A DNA stretch of 10,611 nucleotides from Caryophanales bacterium UBA4100 (GCA_002383285.1 DFXU01000086.1:1-10611), one strand, 5' to 3'; shown: positions 1 through 7,183, counted from the first letter of the stretch. Notes: generated by a model from the letters alone, not told the origin. A program made the numbers and translations.

Positions 1-1113
1 CTCCGGTGCGGGACCGAGGTTGCTGAGTGTATGCAAGAAGCGGAACGAATTTCTTGTTACCAACGTCTTGCCATTCGAGCCCATACCTCCAATTGATTCA
101 GTCACCCACGTCGGATCTCCAATGAAGAGCTCGTTATAATCAGGAGTACGCAGGAATTTAACAATTCTAAGCTTCATTACAAAATGGTCCACTAGCTCCT
201 GTGCCTCAGCTTCGGTAAGTGTGCCCTCTTCAATATCACGTTGAATATATATATCTAGGAAGGAGGATACCCTGCCCAAGCTCATTGCAGCACCATTCTG
301 CTCCTTCACTGCTGCTAGGTAGGCGAAGTAAACCCATTGTATTGCTTCACGAGCGTTAGTAGCTGGTAGAGAGATATCAGAGCCGTACGTGGCAGCCATC
401 TTCCTCAGCTCATCCAATGCGCGGATTTGCTCCGATAATTCCTCCCGCAATTGAATAATCCGCTCGTTCATGACGTCGACTTCAAGCTCCTGCAGCTCCA
501 TATTCTTCTGCTTAGCGAGGAAGCTGATACCATACAACGCCACACGGCGATAGTCACCAATAATCCGTCCGCGACCATAAGCATCAGGTAAGCCCGTTAT
601 AATACCTGCCTTACGAGCATTCCTCATCTCGGATGTATAGGCATCGAATACACCTTGATTGTGCGTCTTTCTGATGTCTGTGAATAGCTTAATCATATCT
701 TGAGGTAGCTCAAAGCCATAAGCCTTACAAGCATCAACCATCATCTTAATGCCGCCGAAGGGCTGGATGGATCGCTTGAACGGAGCATCTGTCTGTAAAC
801 CAACGATCTTCTCCTTCTCTTGGTCCAGATAGCCTGGTCCATGAGAGGTAATCGTAGATACTGTGTTGACATCTACATCAAGCACCCCGCCATGTGCAAT
901 CTCAGCCTTGGTCAGCTTCTGAATGATTGCCCATAGTGCAGTAGTTGCCTCTGTTGGTCCTTGAAGGAAATCTGCATTTCCTTCATATGAGCTGATATTC
1001 TTCTCAATAAATTCCCTAACATTGACTTTCTTAGCCCATTCTCCATCCTTAAAGCCTCTCCAGCTTGCATTCTCTTGAAACGGCTTAGTGAGATTTTCTT
1101 CTTGTATAGACAT
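1..1113 (-). CDS. pflB: Formate acetyltransferase (pyruvate formate-lyase), N-terminal part, cut by the window edge
   Basis: PflB is the cytoplasmic glycyl-radical enzyme that converts pyruvate and CoA to acetyl-CoA and formate during anaerobic growth. The open frame runs from an ATG at 1113 to base 1 without a stop, giving the first 371 residues of a protein that is normally about 750-760 long. Visible family signatures are GLPDAYGRGRIIGDYRRVAL around residues 170-195, which carries the substrate-binding arginine region (Arg189/190), and DPTWVTESIGGM with Trp336, followed by NSFRFLHTL. The catalytic Cys-Cys pair and the C-terminal glycyl-radical loop lie beyond the left edge, so activity cannot be judged. 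An AAGGAGAT ribosome binding site at 1121-1128 sits 7 bases before the ATG. Only 16 bases separate it from the adhE stop, and no promoter or terminator fits in the gap, so it should be co-transcribed with adhE. The activating enzyme gene pflA is probably further downstream, outside the window. Confidence 0.96.
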   Translation of the reverse strand, partial: MSIQEENLTKPFQENASWRGFKDGEWAKKVNVREFIEKNISSYEGNADFLQGPTEATTALWAIIQKLTKAEIAHGGVLDVDVNTVSTITSHGPGYLDQEKEKIVGLQTDAPFKRSIQPFGGIKMMVDACKAYGFELPQDMIKLFTDIRKTHNQGVFDAYTSEMRNARKAGIITGLPDAYGRGRIIGDYRRVALYGISFLAKQKNMELQELEVDVMNERIIQLREELSEQIRALDELRKMAATYGSDISLPATNAREAIQWVYFAYLAAVKEQNGAAMSLGRVSSFLDIYIQRDIEEGTLTEAEAQELVDHFVMKLRIVKFLRTPDYNELFIGDPTWVTESIGGMGSNGKTLVTRNSFRFLHTLSNLGPAPE

Positions 1114-1129
1114 ATATGACATCTCCTTA

Positions 1130-3742
1130 TTATTGATCGAACTTGCCATAGAATGCATTACGATATACATCTGCTAATTCCGTAACTAGTGGCATCCTTG
1201 GATTAGCCGTTGTGCATTGATCCTCAAAGGCACGATCCGCAAGGTAATCTACTCTAGCCTCGAAGGTCGGAGCATCAAAGCCAAGCTCCTCGAACTTCTC
1301 AGGTATACCTAAATTTCGATTCATTTCACGTACTTTATTAATTAAGCTCTTCACGCCTTCTTCAGTCGTACGCGCTGGAAGCCCTAGCATTCTTGCAATT
1401 TCTGCATATCGTTTGTCGGCAATGAAGGCCTCATACTTTGGAAAAGAAGCAAACTTCGTCGGTTTACTCGCATTATATCGAATCACATGCGGCATTAGGA
1501 TTGCATTGGTACGTCCGTGAGCGGTATGGTACTCGCCACCCCACTTATGCGCCAAGCTATGGTTGATACCTAAGAAGGCATTAGCAAACGCCATACCAGC
1601 GATCGTCGAAGCATTATGCATTTTCTCTCTAGCGACTGGATCCGCGGTTGCATGAGATTTCTCTAGGTTCTCTATGACTAGCTTGATCGCTTGCAGTGCT
1701 AAACCATCCGTATAATCATTAGCCATGATTGATACATAAGCCTCTATAGCATGCGTCAACACGTCCATCCCCGTATCTGCTACGGCTACCTTCGGCAGTG
1801 TCAATACGTACTCTGGGTCGATAATGGCTACATCTGGAGTCAGCTCATAGTCAGCTAACGGGTACTTCGTATTCCCTTGGTTCTTGTCGGTAATAACTGC
1901 GAATGAAGTCACTTCCGAGCCAGTACCCGACGTTGTTGGGATAGCCACGAACTGCGCTTTCTTTCCTAGCCTAGGATACTTATATACCCGTTTACGAATA
2001 TCTAGAAACTTCTGCTTTAAGGATTGAAAGTTCGTATCTGGGTATTCGTAGAATAACCACATTGCCTTAGCAGCATCCATAGGTGAGCCACCGCCCAGAG
2101 CGATAATACAGTCCGGCTTGAAGCGGTCCATCATTGCTTTACCACGATCAACGGTATCAACCGAAGGATCTGGCTCAACATCTGAGAAGATCTCGATGAA
2201 CACAGGCGTCTTTCTTTTGCGAAGATAATATTCCACCCGATCCACATAGCCTAGCTTGACCATCATATCATCTGTTACAATAAGTACACGAGAGATGTCC
2301 GGCATCTTCTCCAGATATTGTGTTGATCCACGTTCGAAGTAAATTTTCGGTGGGATCTTAAACCACTGCATATTCGTGGTGCGATATGCAACACGTTTAA
2401 TATTAACCAGGTTAACTGCACTAACATTAGATGTTGTAGAATTCGATCCGAACGAGCCGCAGCCTAATGTTAATGAAGGTAAATTCGTATTGTATAGATC
2501 ACCGATAGCTCCATGGGTAGACGGTGCATTCACGATTACACGTCCAGTTTGTAGCTGGGCAGCAAATTTATTGATCACATTCTGATCTGTGGAATGGATA
2601 ACGGATGAATGGCCCATACCGCCATAACGCACGATTTCTACAGCACGCTCAATACCCATATCTGCATTCTTCACTTTGTAGCAAGCAAGTACTGGACTTA
2701 ATTTTTCAGCGGATAATGGGTATTGATCACCAACACCTTGCAGCTCTGCGACTAGAATCTTCGTATTCTTCGGAACTGTAATACCTGCCATCTCTGCGAT
2801 TTTATCTGCGGATTGACCTACGATTACGGCATTCACTGCACATTTCTCCGAATTAATAACTAGCTTGGACACGGCCTCTGTCTCCACCTTATTAAGGAAG
2901 TAACAGCCCATCTCGATCATCAGCTTCTTCGTCTGCTCATAAACCGGCTCTTCGATAATAACCGCCTGCTCTGAGGCACAGATCATGCCGTTATCGAACG
3001 TCTTGGATAGTATCAGATCTGTGACCGATTGTGGTATATTGGCAGTCTTATCAATTAAGCAAGGTACGTTACCAGGCCCTACGCCAAGCGCTGGCTTGCC
3101 TGTGCTGTAAGCTGCCTTCACCATTGCGGATCCACCTGTAGCTAGCACGAGGGCAATATCAGGATGGTTCATAAGCAGCTGAGTCGCCTCGACGGAAGGG
3201 AACTCAATCCACTGAATGCAATGCTCTGGCGCCCCGTTGGCAACAGCTGCTTTACGGAGCGTCTCTGCGGACGCTGCACTGCTCTTCTGCGCCGATGGAT
3301 GAAACCCGAAGATGATTGGATTACGAGTCTTCACTGAGATCAGTGATTTGAACATTGTTGTTGAGGTTGGGTTTGTTACCGGTGTAATACCTGCAATGAT
3401 ACCTACAGGCTCTGCTACATTCTGATAGCTTTCATATGGGTTATCTTCAATAATACCTACGGTCTTGTCATTCTTAATATTGTGATAAATATACTCTGTT
3501 GCAAAGATGTTCTTCGTGATCTTATCTTCATACACACCACGACCCGTTTCCTCAATGGCAAGCTTAGCTAACACCATGTGTTGATCGAGTCCAGCAAGTG
3601 CCATCTCTTGTACGATGGTGTCTATCTGCTCTTGATTAAGCTTTAAGAAAGCTTCACGTGCTTGTTTGGCTTGAATTACCAGTTGGTTTACATGTTCTGC
3701 TGCCTGACTCTGCTGCTGAACCTTTTCCTCTCTAATAGCCAT
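1130..3742 (-). CDS. adhE: Bifunctional acetaldehyde-CoA/alcohol dehydrogenase
   Basis: AdhE reduces acetyl-CoA to acetaldehyde and then to ethanol, reoxidising two NADH, and usually assembles into cytoplasmic spirosomes. With the ATG at 3742 it has 870 residues, close to the family length of about 870-890. Residues 1 to about 450 are the CoA-acylating aldehyde dehydrogenase, with catalytic Cys255 in FDNGMICASEQ. After a linker, about 455-870 is the iron-dependent alcohol dehydrogenase, with the nucleotide-binding GGGSPMDAAK (550-559) and the likely iron ligands Asp660, His664, His728 and His742 (TGMDVLTH, INHSLAH and HTAHGRTNA). All key residues are present, so both halves should be active. 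The frame stays open back to 3868, but the 42 extra residues are basic, unlike the family, and would be encoded by the operator region. An AGGAGG site 9 bases before the 3742 ATG fixes the start. It is first in an operon with pflB, matching joint fermentative use of acetyl-CoA. Two Fnr-like palindromes precede it. Confidence 0.97.
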   Translation of the reverse strand: MAIREEKVQQQSQAAEHVNQLVIQAKQAREAFLKLNQEQIDTIVQEMALAGLDQHMVLAKLAIEETGRGVYEDKITKNIFATEYIYHNIKNDKTVGIIEDNPYESYQNVAEPVGIIAGITPVTNPTSTTMFKSLISVKTRNPIIFGFHPSAQKSSAASAETLRKAAVANGAPEHCIQWIEFPSVEATQLLMNHPDIALVLATGGSAMVKAAYSTGKPALGVGPGNVPCLIDKTANIPQSVTDLILSKTFDNGMICASEQAVIIEEPVYEQTKKLMIEMGCYFLNKVETEAVSKLVINSEKCAVNAVIVGQSADKIAEMAGITVPKNTKILVAELQGVGDQYPLSAEKLSPVLACYKVKNADMGIERAVEIVRYGGMGHSSVIHSTDQNVINKFAAQLQTGRVIVNAPSTHGAIGDLYNTNLPSLTLGCGSFGSNSTTSNVSAVNLVNIKRVAYRTTNMQWFKIPPKIYFERGSTQYLEKMPDISRVLIVTDDMMVKLGYVDRVEYYLRKRKTPVFIEIFSDVEPDPSVDTVDRGKAMMDRFKPDCIIALGGGSPMDAAKAMWLFYEYPDTNFQSLKQKFLDIRKRVYKYPRLGKKAQFVAIPTTSGTGSEVTSFAVITDKNQGNTKYPLADYELTPDVAIIDPEYVLTLPKVAVADTGMDVLTHAIEAYVSIMANDYTDGLALQAIKLVIENLEKSHATADPVAREKMHNASTIAGMAFANAFLGINHSLAHKWGGEYHTAHGRTNAILMPHVIRYNASKPTKFASFPKYEAFIADKRYAEIARMLGLPARTTEEGVKSLINKVREMNRNLGIPEKFEELGFDAPTFEARVDYLADRAFEDQCTTANPRMPLVTELADVYRNAFYGKFDQ

Positions 3743-3751
3743 CTCTCTTCG

Positions 3752-3757
3752 CCTCCT
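3752..3757 (-). promoter_or_regulatory. Ribosome binding site that fixes the adhE start
   Basis: The minus strand reads AGGAGG here, with 9 bases to the ATG at 3742. No comparable site precedes the earlier in-frame start at 3868, so the shorter 870-residue AdhE is preferred. Confidence 0.85.
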
Positions 3758-3783
3758 ATATATTCTTCTATATTTATACTTTA

Positions 3784-3789
3784 ATACTA
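3784..3789 (-). promoter_or_regulatory. Predicted -10 element of the adhE-pflB promoter
   Basis: The minus strand reads TAGTAT (4 of 6 matches to TATAAT). Its first base is 29.5 bases from the centre of the 3811-3826 palindrome, giving a start near 3777, a 35-base leader and an operator at -41.5. The same spacing recurs at three other promoters in the window. The expected -35 position (CTGTTG, inside the palindrome) is a poor match, as expected for an activator-dependent promoter. A competing choice is GATAAT at 3818-3823, within the palindrome. The start site is inferred, not shown. Confidence 0.45.
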
Positions 3790-3806
3790 AGGTTCGCAAA
3801 CTATCA

Positions 3807-3830
3807 CAACAGTGATAATTATCACTGTTG
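3807..3830. promoter_or_regulatory. Perfect 24-bp palindrome with an Fnr/Crp-like core upstream of adhE
   Basis: The two 12-base arms, CAACAGTGATAA and its exact complement, form an unbroken palindrome. Its core, 3811-3826, reads AGTGA-TAATTA-TCACT, a one-base-per-half variant of the TGTGA-N6-TCACA operator. The left arm also pairs outward with the preceding TATCAC (TATCAC-AACA-GTGATA at 3802-3817), so three half-sites overlap. If the start is near 3777 the core sits at -41.5. Fnr is the likely ligand because its gene is in the window, but a repressor could use the same sequence. Confidence 0.7.
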
Positions 3831-3852
3831 CAGAGCGAATACTGTGAAATTT

Positions 3853-3870
3853 TTGTGAAATAATTCACAT
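3853..3870. promoter_or_regulatory. Distal adhE operator: perfect Fnr box that also fits the Rex consensus
   Basis: Bases 3854-3869 read TGTGA-AATAAT-TCACA, a perfect match to the TGTGA-N6-TCACA site of Bacillus Fnr and Crp-type regulators. Read over 3853-3870 it is also TTGTGAA-ATAA-TTCACAT, 17 of 18 compatible with the Firmicute Rex operator TTGTGAA-N4-TTCACAA. Rex is the NADH-sensing repressor that controls adhE in several Firmicutes. The centre is 43 bp, about four helical turns, from the centre of the 24-bp palindrome, near -84.5 of the predicted start. Either protein, or both in competition, could bind. Confidence 0.75.
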
Positions 3871-3924
3871 ACTAGACGGGGCGTTTATGATCCACTATAA
3901 AGCTCGTTCACTTCTTTTAGATAC

Positions 3925-3949
3925 AATAGAGCGTCCAAGACGCTCTATT
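3925..3949. terminator. Perfect 11-bp hairpin between the oxidase operon and the adhE promoter
   Basis: AATAGAGCGTC and its exact complement flank a CAA loop, giving an 11-bp stem with a 3-base loop. It lies about 75 bases downstream of the oxidase subunit I stop on the minus strand and upstream of the adhE operators, the right place to stop the mobA-oxidase transcript. The minus-strand bases after the stem (GTATCT) are only weakly U-rich, so it may be an inefficient terminator or an RNA-stabilising hairpin. Confidence 0.55.
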
Positions 3950-4024
3950 ATATATTCCCTTGCCATTTTCTCAACATACTTCTTCATTTTATTTTATCAC
4001 TATCGTCGCTTTACTGACTTCTAC

Positions 4025-5668
4025 TTACCAAGTCGTATACCCCGGCGAACCAGACACATCATTCATGAGCATCCCAGCTATAGGGACTGTGTAAGCAATC
4101 AGTATAAGCACGATCGCTATCCCAATCCATAAGCTCCAACGTTCAAGAATCTTAGGCGTTGGTTCAGCGCGTTCATCTGCCTCAGCAATCGGAAATTCAC
4201 ATTCACCTTTCGGTGTCTTTAGTAGTGCGAATATAATGTACATCATAAGAATAACGGCAACGAATAGAATCGTACCACCTACAGCCATAGCAACATGATA
4301 TTTCATCCACAATATTGCCTCTGGATGGTCATTATAGGTTGTATATGAAGTTCGTCTAGGTGATCCGAATAATCCAACCAGATGCATCGAGCCTGACATG
4401 AAGAACATCCCGATACACCACAGGAGTGTTTGTATAATGCCGAATCGATTTAATCTCTTCGTTAACGTTCGACCCGTAACATGCGGGATCAACCAGAAGG
4501 TGATTCCGAAGAAGGTCAAAGCCACACTGGTTGCCACAGTGAGGTGGAAGTGCCCTGTAACCCACAGCGTGTTATGAATGACAGCATTTAATTGATTACT
4601 GGCATTAATAATACCACCTGCACCAGCAGGAATGAATATGAGCATACCCATGAATGGAGCGAAGAAACGAACATCTCCCCATGGCAGCTTCTTCAACCAT
4701 CCGAACAAGCCTGTTCCTCCACGTGCTCGACCCGCTAATTCGAACGTTGCAAACAATGAGAATGCCGTCATTAATGATGGGATAATAACCATGAACGTCA
4801 AGACCACCTGAATATACTTCCACATTGGACTGATGCCTGGCTCCATTAATTGATGATGAAATCCTACGGGAATCGAGAAGAGCAAGAATAGCACGAACGA
4901 TAATCTGGCTAAAGCGTCACTGAATATTCGGCCTCCTATAATCTTCGGAATGATTACATACCAACATATATAGGCCGGTAACAACCAGAAGTATACAAGC
5001 GGATGTCCGAAATACCAGAATAAGGTGCGGCTAAGTAATACATTAATCGTGTCTACCCATCCGAATGACCATGGTATGAGTTGAAGCAGAACCTCTGCAG
5101 CTACACCGATAGTAGCTACTTGCCACATCAGCATAGTGGCTACAGACATAAAGGCGAACAATGGTGAGAGCTGACCTTTATTAAGTTTACGCCATTTTAC
5201 ATATTGATAGAAAATTGCAAACCCACTTAACCAGCTGCCAACAACTATCAGAGCTAAGGCTATATAATAGTAAGGCGAAGCCATCATCGGTGCGTAGAAG
5301 GTATACAATACGGTAGCTTTATTCATTAATACTAGTATTACACCTAGAACTGTTCCGACCGACATGAGATAATATCCAATCCACGCCATCCTCCGAGCTG
5401 CAGGTAATAATGAGCCACCTAAAGTTTTGGATACACCTGAATATAAGAAGCCAACAATAAAGTAAGTTGTAAAGATAAGTGCCATTAATACGCCATGAGC
5501 AGTTAACAATTGATAATATCCGATTCCTGCAGGCAAAGTAAAAGTACCACTTCGAACTAATCCTTGCAGTAACCCTGCGATTCCTCCAATGAATAACGCA
5601 ATAAAGGCGAAGATAATATGTGCAATTACGAGCTTCGCATCTCGTGGATCGAAATGTTCATTCTTCAT
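4025..5668 (-). CDS. cbaA: ba3-type (B-family) heme-copper cytochrome c oxidase subunit I
   Basis: This is the catalytic membrane subunit that reduces oxygen to water at a heme-copper centre. The 547 residues form many hydrophobic segments, consistent with the usual 12-13 helices. The residues align with Thermus ba3 oxidase at a constant offset of about 11: CuB ligands His222, His271 and His272 (FGHPLVYF and GFHHQL), the crosslinking Tyr226 in HPLVY, high-spin heme ligand His373 and low-spin heme ligands His58 and His375 (AHGVLM and GHFHL). The HPLVY spacing, the short length and the subunit IIa gene nearby place it in the B family rather than the A-family aa3 oxidases. B-family enzymes often have high oxygen affinity. 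An AAAGGTGG ribosome binding site sits 7 bases before the ATG. It is last in the mobA operon, 33 bases after subunit II. The symbol follows Thermus and Geobacillus usage. Confidence 0.93.
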   Translation of the reverse strand: MKNEHFDPRDAKLVIAHIIFAFIALFIGGIAGLLQGLVRSGTFTLPAGIGYYQLLTAHGVLMALIFTTYFIVGFLYSGVSKTLGGSLLPAARRMAWIGYYLMSVGTVLGVILVLMNKATVLYTFYAPMMASPYYYIALALIVVGSWLSGFAIFYQYVKWRKLNKGQLSPLFAFMSVATMLMWQVATIGVAAEVLLQLIPWSFGWVDTINVLLSRTLFWYFGHPLVYFWLLPAYICWYVIIPKIIGGRIFSDALARLSFVLFLLFSIPVGFHHQLMEPGISPMWKYIQVVLTFMVIIPSLMTAFSLFATFELAGRARGGTGLFGWLKKLPWGDVRFFAPFMGMLIFIPAGAGGIINASNQLNAVIHNTLWVTGHFHLTVATSVALTFFGITFWLIPHVTGRTLTKRLNRFGIIQTLLWCIGMFFMSGSMHLVGLFGSPRRTSYTTYNDHPEAILWMKYHVAMAVGGTILFVAVILMMYIIFALLKTPKGECEFPIAEADERAEPTPKILERWSLWIGIAIVLILIAYTVPIAGMLMNDVSGSPGYTTW

Positions 5669-5701
5669 GGGTTATCCACCTTTCATTAATTTAAAAAATC
5701 G

Positions 5702-6175
5702 CTAAGTTACGATAACTCTTGCCTGCATAATTTCATGGTACGAACCACAATATTCATTGCAGAGAATTAAATATTCACCGGGTTTATCGAATGTATGTGA
5801 GATTTCTGTAATTTCACCTGGGACAATCATCATATTCACATTAGTGCCTGGTATCTGGAAACCGTGCACAACATCCTTAGAAGTAACAATAAAATCAACC
5901 GTAGCACCTGCTGGAATCTCAATCGAATCGGGACCATATCCAAAGACGAAGGCAGTCATGACAGCTTCATAATGATTGTCACCAATTTTCTTTAACCCAG
6001 GATTGTTAAAAGGCGCTTGCTCGTCAACCTTGGTCGGATCAATCGATTGATGATTACCACTGTGAGGTGGTGCCATACCCATAACGAATGTTCCAATACC
6101 TAGAACGAGGAGGAAGATAACCAGCATACTAATTCCAAAAATAAGCCAAACTCTCTCTAATCTATGAATATGCAT
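5702..6175 (-). CDS. cbaB: ba3-type cytochrome c oxidase subunit II (CuA subunit)
   Basis: Subunit II receives electrons from cytochrome c at the binuclear CuA centre and passes them to subunit I. From the ATG at 6175 it has 157 residues: one transmembrane anchor near residues 9-33, then an extracytoplasmic cupredoxin domain. All CuA ligands are present: His104 (DVVHGF) and the CNEYCGSYHEIM loop with Cys139, Glu141, Cys143, His147 and Met150. There is no cleavable signal peptide, lipobox or fused cytochrome c domain, unlike the A-family CtaC of Bacillus; the short form with a single anchor is typical of the ba3 type. A GTG two codons upstream (6181) keeps the frame open, but the GGGGGGT ribosome binding site at 6183-6189 is 7 bases from the ATG and only 1 from the GTG, so the ATG is chosen. 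The subunit IIa stop overlaps this leader, which suggests coupled translation. Confidence 0.94.
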   Translation of the reverse strand: MHIHRLERVWLIFGISMLVIFLLVLGIGTFVMGMAPPHSGNHQSIDPTKVDEQAPFNNPGLKKIGDNHYEAVMTAFVFGYGPDSIEIPAGATVDFIVTSKDVVHGFQIPGTNVNMMIVPGEITEISHTFDKPGEYLILCNEYCGSYHEIMQARVIVT

Positions 6176-6180
6176 GTACA

Positions 6181-6348
6181 CTACCCCCCATTTCTAATCA
6201 TGAATAAGATGAATACGAATAACCAACAACCAGCAATAAATCCTCCTAAAATCATGACGGAGGCGAAAGTTCCTCTGAGCTTATTGTCCTGATTGTCATG
6301 ATCCTTCTGTTTCTGCAATACTTTTTCTAATTTCTTTAGTTTCGCCAT
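6181..6348 (-). CDS. Cytochrome c oxidase subunit IIa-like small membrane protein
   Basis: This 55-residue gene is short enough to be missed by automatic gene calling. It begins MAKLKKLEKVLQKQKDHD and continues, after a lysine-rich cytoplasmic tail, into NKLRGTFASVMILGGF and a single hydrophobic helix (about residues 28-51) ending IRNGG. The short charged N-terminus, the RGT...SVMILGGF...W entry into the helix and the position directly before subunit II match subunit IIa of ba3 oxidases (CbaD in Thermus), whose helix replaces the missing first helix of subunit II. An AGGAGG site lies 10 bases before the ATG at 6348, with AAAGGG closer. Its TAG stop at 6181-6183 adjoins the ribosome binding site of subunit II, so the two are tightly packed. 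Its presence supports B-family classification of the oxidase. Confidence 0.88.
   Translation of the reverse strand: MAKLKKLEKVLQKQKDHDNQDNKLRGTFASVMILGGFIAGCWLFVFILFMIRNGG
6183..6189 (-). promoter_or_regulatory. Unusual G-run ribosome binding site that decides the subunit II start
   Basis: The minus strand reads GGGGGGT, 7 bases before the ATG at 6175 and too close to the in-frame GTG at 6181. It lies inside the last codons of the subunit IIa gene. A similar G-rich site (AAAGGGGGG, 7042-7050) precedes mobA. Confidence 0.7.
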
Positions 6349-6394
6349 ATCCCTTTCCCCTCCTGTCCATTTTGTTTACTGGTATTTAGCAATG

Positions 6395-7033
6395 TTATTC
6401 CATCAGTTGATGCTTCTCATTTATGTCTATGCCATCTGTAAAATTTGATAAAAATTGTCTATAGTCATCCATTGTTTTTATCGCATGTGTGAACCGTGTT
6501 TCTATGCCTCGTACCACAAATTGATCTGAATCCATCTCAGACCATCGAATATAATGAAGGAGTTGTTCCAAGCGATGATCTCCAGTGTTAAGCAATGACA
6601 GCGCTTTATTCGCAATGGATGTATTATAAATACTATGAAGCATCTCCAACCGCCCAGCTATTCGAGGTACAACGGCTTCAAGCCTAAACTCTTCTTTGAA
6701 TTGTTGCATGAGCCGAGCTGCTTGAGCAGATATGGATGGCATATCGCAGCCGACTACCCAAGCTTCTTCATGCTCCGCAAGCGACAATCCTGCGTGCAAT
6801 CCTCCTAAAGGACCTTTTCCTCTGACAAAATCGGTAATGATGCGTACCGATACATCTACTTCTCTTAAGAAAGGCTTCGGTTCATTCGTCACTATAATGA
6901 TCTCATCACAGATGGTTTCCATCTCTCTTATCTGCCTCTGAATTAACGTCTCACCATATATAGATAGAAGAGCTTTATTCTCTCCACCCATCCGTCGATG
7001 ATCGCCTCCTGCAAGTATGACTCCAGTTAACAT
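6395..7033 (-). CDS. mobA: Molybdenum cofactor guanylyltransferase
   Basis: MobA transfers GMP from GTP to Mo-molybdopterin to make the guanine dinucleotide cofactor used by bis-MGD enzymes such as nitrate reductase and formate dehydrogenase. The 212-residue protein has the nucleotidyltransferase signatures in order: LAGGDHRRMGGENKALL (residues 7-23, with Lys20), GPLGGLHAGL (74-83) and GCDMPS with the metal-binding Asp97. It is slightly longer than E. coli MobA (194) because of a C-terminal tail. An AAAGGGGGG ribosome binding site lies 8 bases before the ATG. It is the first gene of an operon with three oxidase genes, 46 bases from the subunit IIa gene with no hairpin in the gap. That pairing is odd because heme-copper oxidases contain no molybdenum; shared control by oxygen is the likeliest reason. 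No molybdoenzyme is in the window. Confidence 0.92.
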   Translation of the reverse strand: MLTGVILAGGDHRRMGGENKALLSIYGETLIQRQIREMETICDEIIIVTNEPKPFLREVDVSVRIITDFVRGKGPLGGLHAGLSLAEHEEAWVVGCDMPSISAQAARLMQQFKEEFRLEAVVPRIAGRLEMLHSIYNTSIANKALSLLNTGDHRLEQLLHYIRWSEMDSDQFVVRGIETRFTHAIKTMDDYRQFLSNFTDGIDINEKHQLME

Positions 7034-7078
7034 ATCGTCTTCCCCCCTTTTTTAGTTACTCGTATTGCTTATAACATC

Positions 7079-7084
7079 AATATA
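7079..7084 (-). promoter_or_regulatory. Predicted -10 element of the mobA-oxidase operon
   Basis: The minus strand reads TATATT (5 of 6 matches to TATAAT), starting 29.5 bases from the centre of the 7106-7121 box. This gives a start near 7072, a 39-base leader and the box at -41.5. The -35 position reads CAGGCA, a poor match, which suggests dependence on an activator. Confidence 0.6.
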
Positions 7085-7105
7085 CAAGAATGAACATCAA
7101 GTGCC

Positions 7106-7121
7106 TGTGACTATCATCACA
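7106..7121. promoter_or_regulatory. Perfect Fnr/Crp box proximal to mobA
   Basis: The sequence is TGTGA-CTATCA-TCACA. Its centre is at about -41.5 for the predicted mobA start and at about -82.5 for the predicted doxX start. The consensus is that of Bacillus Fnr, and an Fnr gene lies 800 bases away. Confidence 0.78.
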
Positions 7122-7146
7122 ACCGCCTACAGTAGTTTTTGATAAC

Positions 7147-7162
7147 TGTGATTTTTCTCACA
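7147..7162. promoter_or_regulatory. Perfect Fnr/Crp box proximal to doxX
   Basis: The sequence is TGTGA-TTTTTC-TCACA. Its centre is 41 bp from that of the neighbouring box, about four helical turns, so both face the same side of the DNA. It lies at about -41.5 for doxX and -82.5 for mobA. The AT-poor flanks make it a weaker Rex candidate than the adhE distal site. Confidence 0.78.
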
Positions 7163-7183
7163 TACGTTATTCACTTTTTCCAT

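Noticed and set aside
3743..3868. A 42-codon N-terminal extension of AdhE in the same frame
   Set aside because: It has no ribosome binding site, is Arg/Lys/Tyr-rich unlike the family, and would place the operator palindromes inside the coding region. The ATG at 3742 has a good AGGAGG.
3895..3987. Minus-strand 30-codon frame (MKKYVEKMAREYIIERLGRS...) between the oxidase operon and adhE
   Set aside because: The composition looks protein-like, but there is no ribosome binding site and the middle third is simply the terminator-like hairpin. I could not support it as a gene without conservation data.
3887..4132. Plus-strand 81-codon open frame behind the adhE promoter
   Set aside because: It overlaps the 3' end of the oxidase subunit I gene in antisense and spans the 3925-3949 hairpin. 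It has no ribosome binding site, and the peptide resembles no family I know.
4356..4823. Minus-strand open frames of about 70 codons inside the oxidase subunit I gene
   Set aside because: They are out-of-frame shadows of a well-supported membrane protein gene, with no ribosome binding sites.
6179..6181. GTG as the start of oxidase subunit II
   Set aside because: It lies one base from the G-rich ribosome binding site, whereas the ATG at 6175 has normal 7-base spacing.
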